This document shows, piece after piece, positions 1 through 5,224 of a stretch of DNA of 7,091 nt. The stretch comes from Bacteroidales bacterium UBA7574 (GTDB lineage Bacteria > Bacteroidota > Bacteroidia > Bacteroidales > Paludibacteraceae). Within the stretch, counting starts at the first letter, position 1. Every line of letters begins with the position of its first letter. The position numbers were made by a program, and so were the translations under genes. The notes beneath the pieces are model-generated. The model had not been told where the DNA came from. It made no database searches and saw only the letters and a program-made list of their open reading frames with translations. The DNA lies in assembly GCA_002479035.1 (NCBI GenBank), contig DLLA01000119.1:1-7091 (forward strand), in the 5' to 3' direction.

Positions 1-51
1 AGCATCCCCCTCGTGTAAACCTTGAACTAAAAATGTATTAATACTATGTTT

Positions 52-109
52 TTAGTATGTCGTTAGTATGTGATTAGTATGTGATTCAGCAAGGGATAAG
101 CAAGGGATA
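52..109. repeat. 11-bp tandem repeats, two unit types
   Basis: Three head-to-tail 11-bp units occupy 52-62 (TTAGTATGTCG), 63-73 and 74-84 (both TTAGTATGTGA). Three bases later come two identical 11-bp units, AGCAAGGGATA at 88-98 and 99-109. Both unit types have the same length although their sequences differ. An 11-bp period is close to one DNA helical turn, so any bound protein would face the same side. No function is recognised. The array is too short and the units too small for CRISPR. Confidence 0.85.
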
Positions 110-152
110 ATTGATGTTTGTCAAGAGTATAGGACTCCTTTTCGCTCGGGGA

Positions 153-171
153 CGCGGACGCCTCGTCCGCG
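153..171. repeat. GC-rich hairpin 1 (8-bp arms, CCT loop)
   Basis: CGCGGACG (153-160) and CGTCCGCG (164-171) are perfect inverted repeats around a CCT triloop. The surrounding DNA is A/T-rich, so the element stands out by composition. There is no T-run after it, so it does not look like a classic terminator. It shares the loop-side string NCTCG with hairpins at 183-197, 317-329 and 1029-1049, suggesting a family of REP-like intergenic elements. Confidence 0.75.
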
Positions 172-182
172 GTTGTGAATGT

Positions 183-197
183 GATGCGTCTCGCATC
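183..197. repeat. GC-rich hairpin 2 (6-bp arms, TCT loop)
   Basis: GATGCG (183-188) and CGCATC (192-197) are perfect inverted repeats with a TCT triloop, followed by GTC. It lies 11 bases after hairpin 1, and the pair may form one compound element. Confidence 0.65.
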
Positions 198-316
198 GTC
201 AAGGTATGGTGTCGGTGGTATATTGGTTACATCAAGAGAATATCAAATGACATGGCATCCATTGAAAATTAATGATTAATTCGTGGATAATTATATGTTT
301 GTTTGTAGAGAGATTC

Positions 317-329
317 GATGCCTCGCGTC
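317..329. repeat. GC-rich hairpin 3 (5-bp arms, CTC loop)
   Basis: GATGC (317-321) and GCGTC (325-329) pair with one G-U wobble around a CTC triloop. The string GATGCCTCGCGTC resembles the loop side of hairpins 1, 2 and 4. On its own it is short and could be chance; its resemblance to the others is the main reason to list it. Confidence 0.45.
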
Positions 330-335
330 ATTATA

Positions 336-362
336 TTGTAGTATGATGGATAAATAGTTTTG
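336..362 (+). promoter_or_regulatory. Possible queE promoter
   Basis: TAGTTTTG at 355-362 fits the Bacteroidetes -7 pattern TAnnTTTG and is followed by C. The nearest upstream TTG (336-338) is only 16 nt away, shorter than the usual spacing of about 19-21 nt, so the -33 element is weak. Transcription would begin near 370, giving a leader of about 40 nt before the queE ATG. Confidence 0.35.
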
Positions 363-412
363 CTGTGCAAATACTTTGATATTAACTATTAATTATTACT
401 TATTGCTTGTAA

Positions 413-1003
413 ATGTATCGGGTAAACGAAATCTTCTTCAGCCTCCAAGGCGAAGGCTATCACACAGGGCAAGCGGCAGTTTTTGTACGGTTCAGCGGTT
501 GCAACCTGCGCTGTCCGTTTTGTGATACCGACTTCGGCACCTACTCCGAGATGACCGCTGCCGAAATCGTGGAGGAGGTACAACGCTTGAGCAACGACCC
601 CCGCGTACTGATTATCCTCACGGGGGGCGAACCCTCCCTGCAAGTGGACGACACTCTTGTCGCTGCCCTCCGCACCACAGGCAAACGCCTTTGCATAGAG
701 ACCAACGGCACGCACCCGCTCCCTGCGGGCATTGACTGGATTACCTGCTCACCCAAAGAGGGCACCCGCGTCATCCTTCCCCGTGCCGACGAACTGAAAA
801 TCGTCTATCTTCCCCAAACCTCCTCCGCATCTTCCTGCACCCCATCCCAAGACGTGGAGCATTGGGCAACGCAAGTCCCTGCCACCCATCTCTATCTCCA
901 GCCCTGTTCCTGTCAAAACACCGCCGAGGTCATCGACTATATCCTCCGTCACCCTCACTGGCACCTCTCCCTCCAAACCCACAAGTATCTCAATATCCGA
1001 TAA
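413..1003 (+). CDS. queE: 7-carboxy-7-deazaguanine synthase QueE (radical SAM)
   Basis: QueE converts 6-carboxy-5,6,7,8-tetrahydropterin to 7-carboxy-7-deazaguanine, a radical-SAM step of cytosolic preQ0/queuosine synthesis for tRNA position 34. The 196-residue product has the expected family length. Visible signatures are the N-terminal VNEIFFSLQGEG substrate-binding segment (4-15), the CxxxCxxC cluster motif at C30, C34 and C37 for the [4Fe-4S] cluster, TGGEP at 70-74 for SAM binding, ETNGT at 96-100, and the C-terminal LSLQTHKYLNIR (185-196). The ATG at 413 puts the conserved N-terminus at the usual position; no good Shine-Dalgarno is present, which is normal in this phylum. No other queuosine gene is adjacent, so it appears monocistronic. 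The 3' half is visibly C-rich on the coding strand, unlike the next gene. The last 30 codons (911-1000) recur at 3590-3679. Confidence 0.95.
   Translation: MYRVNEIFFSLQGEGYHTGQAAVFVRFSGCNLRCPFCDTDFGTYSEMTAAEIVEEVQRLSNDPRVLIILTGGEPSLQVDDTLVAALRTTGKRLCIETNGTHPLPAGIDWITCSPKEGTRVILPRADELKIVYLPQTSSASSCTPSQDVEHWATQVPATHLYLQPCSCQNTAEVIDYILRHPHWHLSLQTHKYLNIR
911..1003 (+). repeat. Direct repeat copy A: 3' end of queE
   Basis: These 93 bases encode QueE residues 167-196 and the stop codon. They align without gaps to 3590-3682 with 10 mismatches (83/93 identical), including an uninterrupted 31-bp identical run at 959-989. Similarity stops sharply to the left of 911 and just after the stop codon. The two copies are in the same orientation, 2,679 bp apart. 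Confidence 0.93.
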
Positions 1004-1028
1004 TACTTGAGAGGCAACGCTTTTGGGG

Positions 1029-1049
1029 GACGGCGCGGCTCGCGTCGTC
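1029..1049. repeat. GC-rich hairpin 4 (9-bp stem, GCT loop) after queE
   Basis: GACGGCGCG (1029-1037) pairs with CGCGTCGTC (1041-1049), with one G-U wobble, around a GCT triloop. It starts 26 bases after the queE stop. It could act in transcript 3'-end formation or stability, but the following bases (AATATACAG) lack a T-run. Its right arm and loop (GCTCGCGTC) match the pattern of hairpins 1-3 upstream of queE, so related elements flank the gene. Confidence 0.7.
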
Positions 1050-1141
1050 AATATACAGACATTATCCGTTCACGCTGAACACAAAAAGCACACGTAACGA
1101 ACACTTTTGCATAAGAAAAACCGTTTTTTCTTCGCACGGTG

Positions 1142-1172
1142 TTGTGTATATAAAATAAAAGGTTTACCTTTG
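1142..1172 (+). promoter_or_regulatory. Promoter for the secreted repeat protein gene
   Basis: TACCTTTG at 1165-1172, followed by C, matches the Bacteroidetes -7 consensus TAnnTTTG exactly. A TTG at 1142-1144 lies 20 nt upstream, matching the -33 element apart from its first base. Transcription would begin near 1180, leaving a leader of about 70 nt. The leader contains a 6-bp inverted repeat, GGTAAG (1184-1189) with CTTACC (1212-1217), which could form a weak stem. Confidence 0.75.
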
Positions 1173-1225
1173 CAAACGATATGGGTAAGGTACACCTGTA
1201 TGGGGTAAAGACTTACCAAACTATT

Positions 1226-1247
1226 TAATTAACCACTAATTAACTAC
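1226..1247 (+). repeat. 11-bp direct repeat just before the start codon
   Basis: TAATTAACCAC (1226-1236) is followed immediately by TAATTAACTAC (1237-1247), one mismatch in 11. The second copy ends three bases before the ATG at 1251. There is no Shine-Dalgarno here; an A/T-rich, unstructured leader is the usual context for well-expressed Bacteroidetes genes, so this repeat may simply help ribosome access. Confidence 0.6.
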
Positions 1248-1250
1248 GTT

Positions 1251-3455
1251 ATGAAAAAGATTTCTACTCTTTTACTGGCAGTCAGTGTTGCCGTAGCGGC
1301 TTCGGCTGTGCCGAGTCCGAAAATGACCAAGAAGGTTGTTTCTCTCCCAACAGAAACAGAGCGGGTTGTTAATCCTAACCACCAACTGCCCGAAAAGGCA
1401 GCATGGGCAAAGAAAGCACAACGCGATGCCAAACCGGCTCTTCTGCCCTCATACCAGAAAGCGGCAGACGATAAGAACCCTATCGGAACCGTCTCGTTCA
1501 ACGACATCGTAGGCAAGAACCTGACCTACCAGGTCGCTTGGTACGATGGCTACAATGCGTGGTACGTCATCTTTAGTGATGGGCAAGGGAATTATGCACA
1601 GAACTATATCACGTTGGGCATTGCCAACGGAGGCAAAGAACTGAACGGTGTATACACCATAGATGATTGTGTGCCCAGTTGGACGGGTACCAACATCATC
1701 ACAGAGGATATTGCACTGGAACGTGTGGTATTCGACTCCGTAAATATCAGTTTCATTCGCACAGACAAAGGACTTCAGATAGATGGCAAGTTCCATGTGG
1801 ATAAAACAGGATATATCACGGTTTCATACTTCGAACTCTATCCCAAGGACACCGTAAACATCACGGTTCCGAATGCCCAACTCGACATCAACACGGTGGA
1901 TTCTACATGGCAAGTCAAAGGTGCCACTGCGGATAAGAAGTACTTGGCTTCTGCACTTGCGTCAGGCATCAAGGTTGTCAGTTACTATGACGCGGAAGAA
2001 CTGGACAAGGCAGAGACCTATGTGGCAACTATTGCCGGTACGGATACTACCTATCACAAAATCTTCGGCGATAAAGCAGCATTGAACGGCTCTGTTGAGG
2101 GGGACAACTACGTTATTGACCTTGGCATGATGGGCACCGACACCATGTGGTACAATGTGCGCTTCACCTCACCGCTGCCCGAAATCAAGGACACCATAGA
2201 TGTAGCAGCAAGCAACCTCAGCATTGACGCAGACCTTGCAGGGTTTATGGGTATCGTATTCATCGCCGCAAGCAATGCAGATTACGAACTGAGTATCATG
2301 CTCAAGTCGGCTACCGAACCCAATGGCACATACACCGTACAGGACTTCCAAAGCAGTTTCTTGGCGCAGGGAGAAACGATTACCGGTTTTATCGGGGGCT
2401 CCATAGACATTGACTATGAGGCAAATACCCTCAAGGGCTATATGCTGGGCGACGATATGATTCGCTACAAGTTAGACCTCAAGTTCGAACTGCCTACGGC
2501 TAAAGACACCATACGTGTGGCTTACGACAAAGTGAAACCGTTGAAGTATGACGACGAAGCAATGGACTATTATATCTACCACTCTAATGCCCAATATGGT
2601 GTGCAGATAGACTTCTTGGGAGAACCGGAGAGCCCCGTGGGTACGTACTCGCTGCTTGAGGACGAGAACATCGACGACTACTATACCTTCGTAGAGAAAT
2701 ACGAGAATGGAGATACTATCTACCTTGAGACCTTGGATGCGGCTATCGAAATCACTGCTACCGACATAGACACCGTATATGCTGTCAAGGCAATGATACT
2801 GAGCGAGGACAGTATGGCGTACGTATTCACATTCAATGCCACCTACAAGTATGTAGAACCCATAGAGGGTGCTTTGGACTACGACACAAAGTCGGGCAAC
2901 CTGTCCAAGACCTACACACAGAAAGACATAGTAATCTTTGCCGGCGACGATTATGACGAAGATGGTGTGATATACTTCCAGGCAGTGGCGTTAGACGACC
3001 TCCGTATGCTCAGCCTTGAGTTCAACACAAAAGACGCGGTTATCAATGGAGATACCATGCCTGCCGCCGGTGTCTATCCGATAGACCTTACCTTGCAACC
3101 GGGTACCGTAACAGCATCGGAAGGTGTAGTGGAGGGATATATCTACGGCTCCTACACGGGCTTGTTGGTGCAGGAAGAAGACGGAGGATTATCACTTAAA
3201 AGAGATGGCTTGTACTTCCTTGTATCGGGTACGGTAACAGTCTCCTACAACGACAGCAAGCAAATCAAGATAGAGGTGGCAGCCAAGAACTCCTATGGCT
3301 TGGATATCAACATCACGTATGATGCCTCCGCTACAGCAGTGGAGAATGTGAATACAGACACTTTGGTTCCTGCCCAAAAGATTGTGCGCGATGGTACACT
3401 GTACATCATTCACAACGGTAAGACGTACACCGTTACGGGTAGAGAAGTAAAATAG
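1251..3455 (+). CDS. Exported beta-rich repeat protein of unknown function
   Basis: The 734-residue product starts with a clear Sec signal peptide (MKK, hydrophobic to about residue 17, then ASA before VPSPK; probable cleavage near 19). No enzyme motif is recognised. The mature part is acidic and rich in Thr, Asp, Tyr and Val. It seems built of about five divergent units of 105-140 residues: one before residue 199, then units opening with KDT-like segments at 199, 313 and 418, and a last, looser one around 545-558. Several carry a G-x-Y-[TS]-[IVL]-x-[DE] turn (e.g. NGTYTVQDF, VGTYSLLED), as expected of repeated beta domains. The end, ATAVENVN followed by a short linker and KIVRDGTLYIIHNGKTYTVTGREVK in two parts (DGTLYII / NGKTYTVTG), resembles C-terminal tails of many Bacteroidales exported proteins, perhaps a T9SS sorting tail. 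Likely cell-surface or secreted. It lies alone between a promoter and a terminator, inside the direct-repeat pair. Confidence 0.85.
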   Translation: MKKISTLLLAVSVAVAASAVPSPKMTKKVVSLPTETERVVNPNHQLPEKAAWAKKAQRDAKPALLPSYQKAADDKNPIGTVSFNDIVGKNLTYQVAWYDGYNAWYVIFSDGQGNYAQNYITLGIANGGKELNGVYTIDDCVPSWTGTNIITEDIALERVVFDSVNISFIRTDKGLQIDGKFHVDKTGYITVSYFELYPKDTVNITVPNAQLDINTVDSTWQVKGATADKKYLASALASGIKVVSYYDAEELDKAETYVATIAGTDTTYHKIFGDKAALNGSVEGDNYVIDLGMMGTDTMWYNVRFTSPLPEIKDTIDVAASNLSIDADLAGFMGIVFIAASNADYELSIMLKSATEPNGTYTVQDFQSSFLAQGETITGFIGGSIDIDYEANTLKGYMLGDDMIRYKLDLKFELPTAKDTIRVAYDKVKPLKYDDEAMDYYIYHSNAQYGVQIDFLGEPESPVGTYSLLEDENIDDYYTFVEKYENGDTIYLETLDAAIEITATDIDTVYAVKAMILSEDSMAYVFTFNATYKYVEPIEGALDYDTKSGNLSKTYTQKDIVIFAGDDYDEDGVIYFQAVALDDLRMLSLEFNTKDAVINGDTMPAAGVYPIDLTLQPGTVTASEGVVEGYIYGSYTGLLVQEEDGGLSLKRDGLYFLVSGTVTVSYNDSKQIKIEVAAKNSYGLDINITYDASATAVENVNTDTLVPAQKIVRDGTLYIIHNGKTYTVTGREVK

Positions 3456-3480
3456 TACAACAATCGTACAGATATGCAAT

Positions 3481-3526
3481 GGAGACGTGCCCAAGAGGTG
3501 CGTCTCTGTTGTTTGTGACATTTTTT
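3481..3526 (+). terminator. Rho-independent terminator of the repeat protein gene
   Basis: GAGACGTGCC (3482-3491) pairs with GGTGCGTCTC (3497-3506), 10 bp including two G-U wobbles, around a 5-nt loop. A T-rich tail follows (CTGTTGTTTGTG, then six T at 3521-3526). It begins 26 bases after the stop codon at 3455. Confidence 0.7.
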
Positions 3527-3533
3527 GTCATTA

Positions 3534-3551
3534 TTGGTAATACATTACCAA
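3534..3551. promoter_or_regulatory. 18-bp palindrome, operator-like
   Basis: TTGGTAATACATTACCAA is a perfect inverted repeat with 8-bp arms and a 2-bp centre, the symmetry expected of a dimeric regulator's site. It lies 20 nt before a promoter-like TGCCTTTG (3572-3579), i.e. where a -33 element would be. No intact gene follows on the plus strand until tsaB. The regulator is not identified. The half-site TTACCAA also occurs at 1213-1219 in the leader of the 1251-3455 gene. Confidence 0.5.
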
Positions 3552-3571
3552 CAAAAACGCCAAAAATGTTG

Positions 3572-3579
3572 TGCCTTTG
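3572..3579 (+). promoter_or_regulatory. Promoter-like -7 element before the queE remnant
   Basis: TGCCTTTG followed by C fits TAnnTTTG at 7 of 8 positions. No -33 TTG is present at the proper distance; the palindrome 3534-3551 occupies that place. It could be the remains of the promoter of a lost gene, or a regulator-dependent promoter. Listed with low confidence. Confidence 0.25.
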
Positions 3580-3589
3580 CAGCATGACA

Positions 3590-3682
3590 TGCCAAAACAC
3601 CTCCGAGACCATTGACTACATCCACCGTCACCCTCAGTGGCACCTCTCCCTCCAAACCCACAAGTATCCCAATATCAGATAA
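3590..3682 (+). pseudogene. Remnant copy of the queE 3' end
   Basis: This is direct-repeat copy B. It translates to 30 residues matching QueE 167-196 at 25 positions and ends at the same TAA. The rest of queE is absent: similarity to queE stops abruptly before 3590. Of the ten base differences from copy A, six change the amino acid (A to S, V to T by two changes, L to H, H to Q, L to P) and four are silent, as expected of a non-functional copy. An in-frame ATG at 3584 would give a 32-residue peptide, but without the radical-SAM core it cannot be QueE. The stop lies 31 bases before the convergent cobB stop at 3714. Confidence 0.88.
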
Positions 3683-3697
3683 TAGCCTTGCCGGAAT

Positions 3698-3716
3698 TAG
3701 GCGTACTATATGCCTA
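3698..3716 (-). terminator. Possible cobB terminator hairpin
   Basis: TAGGCGTA (3698-3705) and TATGCCTA (3709-3716) form an 8-bp stem with one G-U wobble and a CTA triloop. On the minus strand it overlaps the cobB stop codon and is followed by ATTCC, with no real T-run, so it would be a weak terminator at best. Confidence 0.3.
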
Positions 3717-4421
3717 TTCTTTGCTGCCGTATTGGGCAATCAGTTCCTCCACCAACTGCGGCACACCCACAGTGGCTTTCTCTTGGATATGCTTCACGCG
3801 GTCACGGTATATGCCGAACTCAGGGTGCCCTGGGTCTATCACATAGATATCCGCATTAGCAGGTGCATACTCCAACAGGGAAGCCGCAGGATATACATTC
3901 AGCGACGTACCGACCACCACCATGATGTCTGCACCCGAGGCTATGTTGCATGCCACGGGAAAATACGGCACGCTCTCGCCAAAGAACACGATATACGGAC
4001 GTAGCAGTGAGCCATCGGGATGACGGTCTCCGTAGTGCTGCTCCCAACCCTGTAGCGGCACCGTGGCGGTATCGTCATTCTCTGAACGCAACTTTGTGAT
4101 TTCCCCATGCAGATGGACCACATCATGACTGCCTGCCCGCTCGTGCAGGTCATCGATATTTTGCGTTATCACCTGCGTGGTCGGGATAGCCTCTTGCAAA
4201 CGGGCTATAGCATAGTGCGCGGCATTGGGCTGTGCCGCAAGCGCATCTTTGCGACGGGCATTGTAGAAGTCCACGCACAACTGGGGATTACGCAACCACG
4301 CATCATGCGTACACACGTCCTCTATACGGTATTTCTCCCACAAGCCGTCTGCGTCACGAAATGTACCTAATCCGCTTTCTGCCGAAACACCGGCACCTGT
4401 AAATACAACGATATTCTTCAT
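3714..4421 (-). CDS. cobB: NAD-dependent protein deacylase, sirtuin (CobB-type)
   Basis: Sirtuins remove acyl groups from lysines using NAD+, giving nicotinamide and O-acyl-ADP-ribose. The 235-residue product begins at the NAD-binding GAGVSAESG (9-17) and TFRDADGLW (20-28), then has FYNARR (52-57), QNID (87-90), the catalytic His105 in HLHGE, FGE at 147-149, and GTSLNVYPAA (171-180). Tyr53 and Arg56 match the Y-x-x-R pair that binds succinyl or malonyl groups in CobB/SIRT5-type sirtuins, so desuccinylase activity is inferred. The two CxxC zinc pairs found in most sirtuins are missing: the segment after His105 has no cysteine until C158. The reading frame continues upstream to 4514, but that part contains the promoter and the antisense of tsaB's promoter; the Met at 4421 starts the conserved fold. 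Divergent from tsaB, convergent with the queE remnant. Confidence 0.93.
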   Translation of the reverse strand: MKNIVVFTGAGVSAESGLGTFRDADGLWEKYRIEDVCTHDAWLRNPQLCVDFYNARRKDALAAQPNAAHYAIARLQEAIPTTQVITQNIDDLHERAGSHDVVHLHGEITKLRSENDDTATVPLQGWEQHYGDRHPDGSLLRPYIVFFGESVPYFPVACNIASGADIMVVVGTSLNVYPAASLLEYAPANADIYVIDPGHPEFGIYRDRVKHIQEKATVGVPQLVEELIAQYGSKE

Positions 4422-4441
4422 ATTGGACTGATTTGTAGGCG

Positions 4442-4472
4442 CAAAGTTACAAATTATTTTCTGTTGTGCAAA
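4442..4472 (-). promoter_or_regulatory. cobB promoter
   Basis: Read on the minus strand, TTTG (4472-4469) lies 19 nt before TAACTTTG (4449-4442), followed by C. Both elements match the Bacteroidetes consensus exactly. Transcription would start near 4435, leaving a very short leader of roughly 15 nt before the ATG at 4421. Confidence 0.75.
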
Positions 4473-4488
4473 AAATATCGTATCTTTG
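4457..4488 (+). promoter_or_regulatory. tsaB promoter, overlapping the cobB promoter
   Basis: TATCTTTG (4481-4488), followed by C, is an exact -7 match; TTTT (4457-4460) lies 20 nt upstream as an imperfect -33. A start near 4495 gives a leader of about 20 nt. This placement excludes translation from the upstream in-frame GTG at 4466 and supports the ATG at 4517. The element interlocks with the cobB promoter: each -33 lies within the other's spacer. Confidence 0.7.
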
Positions 4489-4516
4489 CGGTTTGAAAAA
4501 GAAATCGGTAGCACGT

Positions 4517-5224
4517 ATGACTATTCTGAATATCGAGACCTCCACCAATTGTTGCTCTGCCGCTATCACGGTAGAGGGTCAGGCTGTGGCTTGGCGTGAG
4601 AACTTGGAGAGTGCCAACCACGCTCGCGAACTGCCCGTATTCATCAGCGAATTGCTTGATGAGGCAAAGCAGAAGGGGTGGCATTTGGATGCGGTGGCGT
4701 TGTCGCAAGGTCCGGGCAGTTATACAGGGCTGCGCATAGGAGCCAGCACCGCCAAAGGGCTGTGCTACGGCTTGAATATACCCTTGATTCCGATAGACAC
4801 ACTGCAGGTGTTGTGCTATGCAGCCAAAGCGCAATGCGAAGAATTGAACAAAGTGGAGGATAGCGCATTATTCTGTCCTATGTTGGACGCACGCCGTATG
4901 GAAGTCTATACGGCATTCTATGCGCCACACACATTGGAGCGTACCGATGAAATCAAGGCAAAAGTGGTGGACGAACACTCGTTTGAAGCCGAATTGCAGG
5001 CGCACTCTGTCTATTTCTTCGGCAACGGAGCAGACAAGTGCAAAGGAGTGCTAACGTCAGAAAACGCACATTTCATCGATGCCGTTGTGCCACAAGCACG
5101 CTATATGGGTGCTCTCGCCGAAGCAGCCACACGGCAGTTGGACGTAAAGCAGATGGCATACTTCGAACCCTTCTACTTGAAAGACTTTATACCCGCTCCA
5201 AGCCACGTCAAAGGTCTGCAATAA
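4517..5224 (+). CDS. tsaB: tRNA t6A biosynthesis protein TsaB
   Basis: TsaB is the partner and activator of TsaD in making N6-threonylcarbamoyladenosine at position 37 of ANN-decoding tRNAs, in the cytosol. The 235-residue product has the ASKHA-type N-terminus MTILNIETSTNCCSAAI (1-17), NHARELPVFI (34-43) and the family signature LSQGPGSYTGLRIG (62-75). It ends with EPFYLKDFIP, typical of Bacteroidetes members. It is TsaB rather than TsaD because it is short and lacks the HxxxH metal-binding motif of TsaD. The ATG at 4517 is chosen because the promoter lies just before it and the preceding 17 codons look unlike the family. Its stop codon (5222-5224) abuts the next ATG, so it is probably cotranscribed with the lipoprotein gene downstream. 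Confidence 0.94.
   Translation: MTILNIETSTNCCSAAITVEGQAVAWRENLESANHARELPVFISELLDEAKQKGWHLDAVALSQGPGSYTGLRIGASTAKGLCYGLNIPLIPIDTLQVLCYAAKAQCEELNKVEDSALFCPMLDARRMEVYTAFYAPHTLERTDEIKAKVVDEHSFEAELQAHSVYFFGNGADKCKGVLTSENAHFIDAVVPQARYMGALAEAATRQLDVKQMAYFEPFYLKDFIPAPSHVKGLQ

Larger units (their letters stand above)
1..412. other. Intergenic region upstream of queE
   Basis: No convincing coding sequence is seen in these 412 bases. The stretch is A/T-rich, interrupted by short GC-rich islands that form hairpins (153-171, 183-197, 317-329), and it begins with an 11-bp tandem repeat cluster (52-109). There is a 10-bp palindrome GTATTAATAC at 35-44 and ATTAATGATTAAT at 268-280. A stop codon at 16-18 in frame 1 could end an upstream gene (it would end ...SIPLV), but too little is visible to call it. 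A weak promoter for queE lies near 336-362. Confidence 0.7.

Noticed and set aside
52..109. CRISPR array
   Set aside because: Units are 11 bp, adjoin without spacers, and there are no cas genes.
389..715. A 108-codon minus-strand frame over queE
   Set aside because: Antisense to the conserved radical-SAM core of queE; no promoter or domain.
1029..1049. Intrinsic terminator of queE
   Set aside because: The stem is good, but no T-run follows, so it was listed as a repeat hairpin only.
862..1158. A 98-codon plus-strand frame overlapping the queE end
   Set aside because: Another frame of queE running into intergenic DNA; Pro/Ser-rich because of the C-rich queE sequence.
3479..3682. A 67-codon plus-strand frame ending in the queE remnant
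   Set aside because: Its first part runs through the terminator and the palindrome and resembles nothing; only the last 30 codons are meaningful, as a queE remnant.
911..3682. Composite transposon or insertion sequence
   Set aside because: The repeats are coding sequence in direct orientation with no terminal inverted repeats, and no transposase is encoded between them.
4422..4514. N-terminal extension of cobB
   Set aside because: The extra 31 residues precede the conserved start of the sirtuin fold and cover both promoters; the mRNA is expected to begin near 4435.
4466..4516. N-terminal extension of tsaB from a GTG
   Set aside because: The -7 box 4481-4488 lies inside it, and TsaB proteins begin with the ILNIETS segment encoded from 4517.
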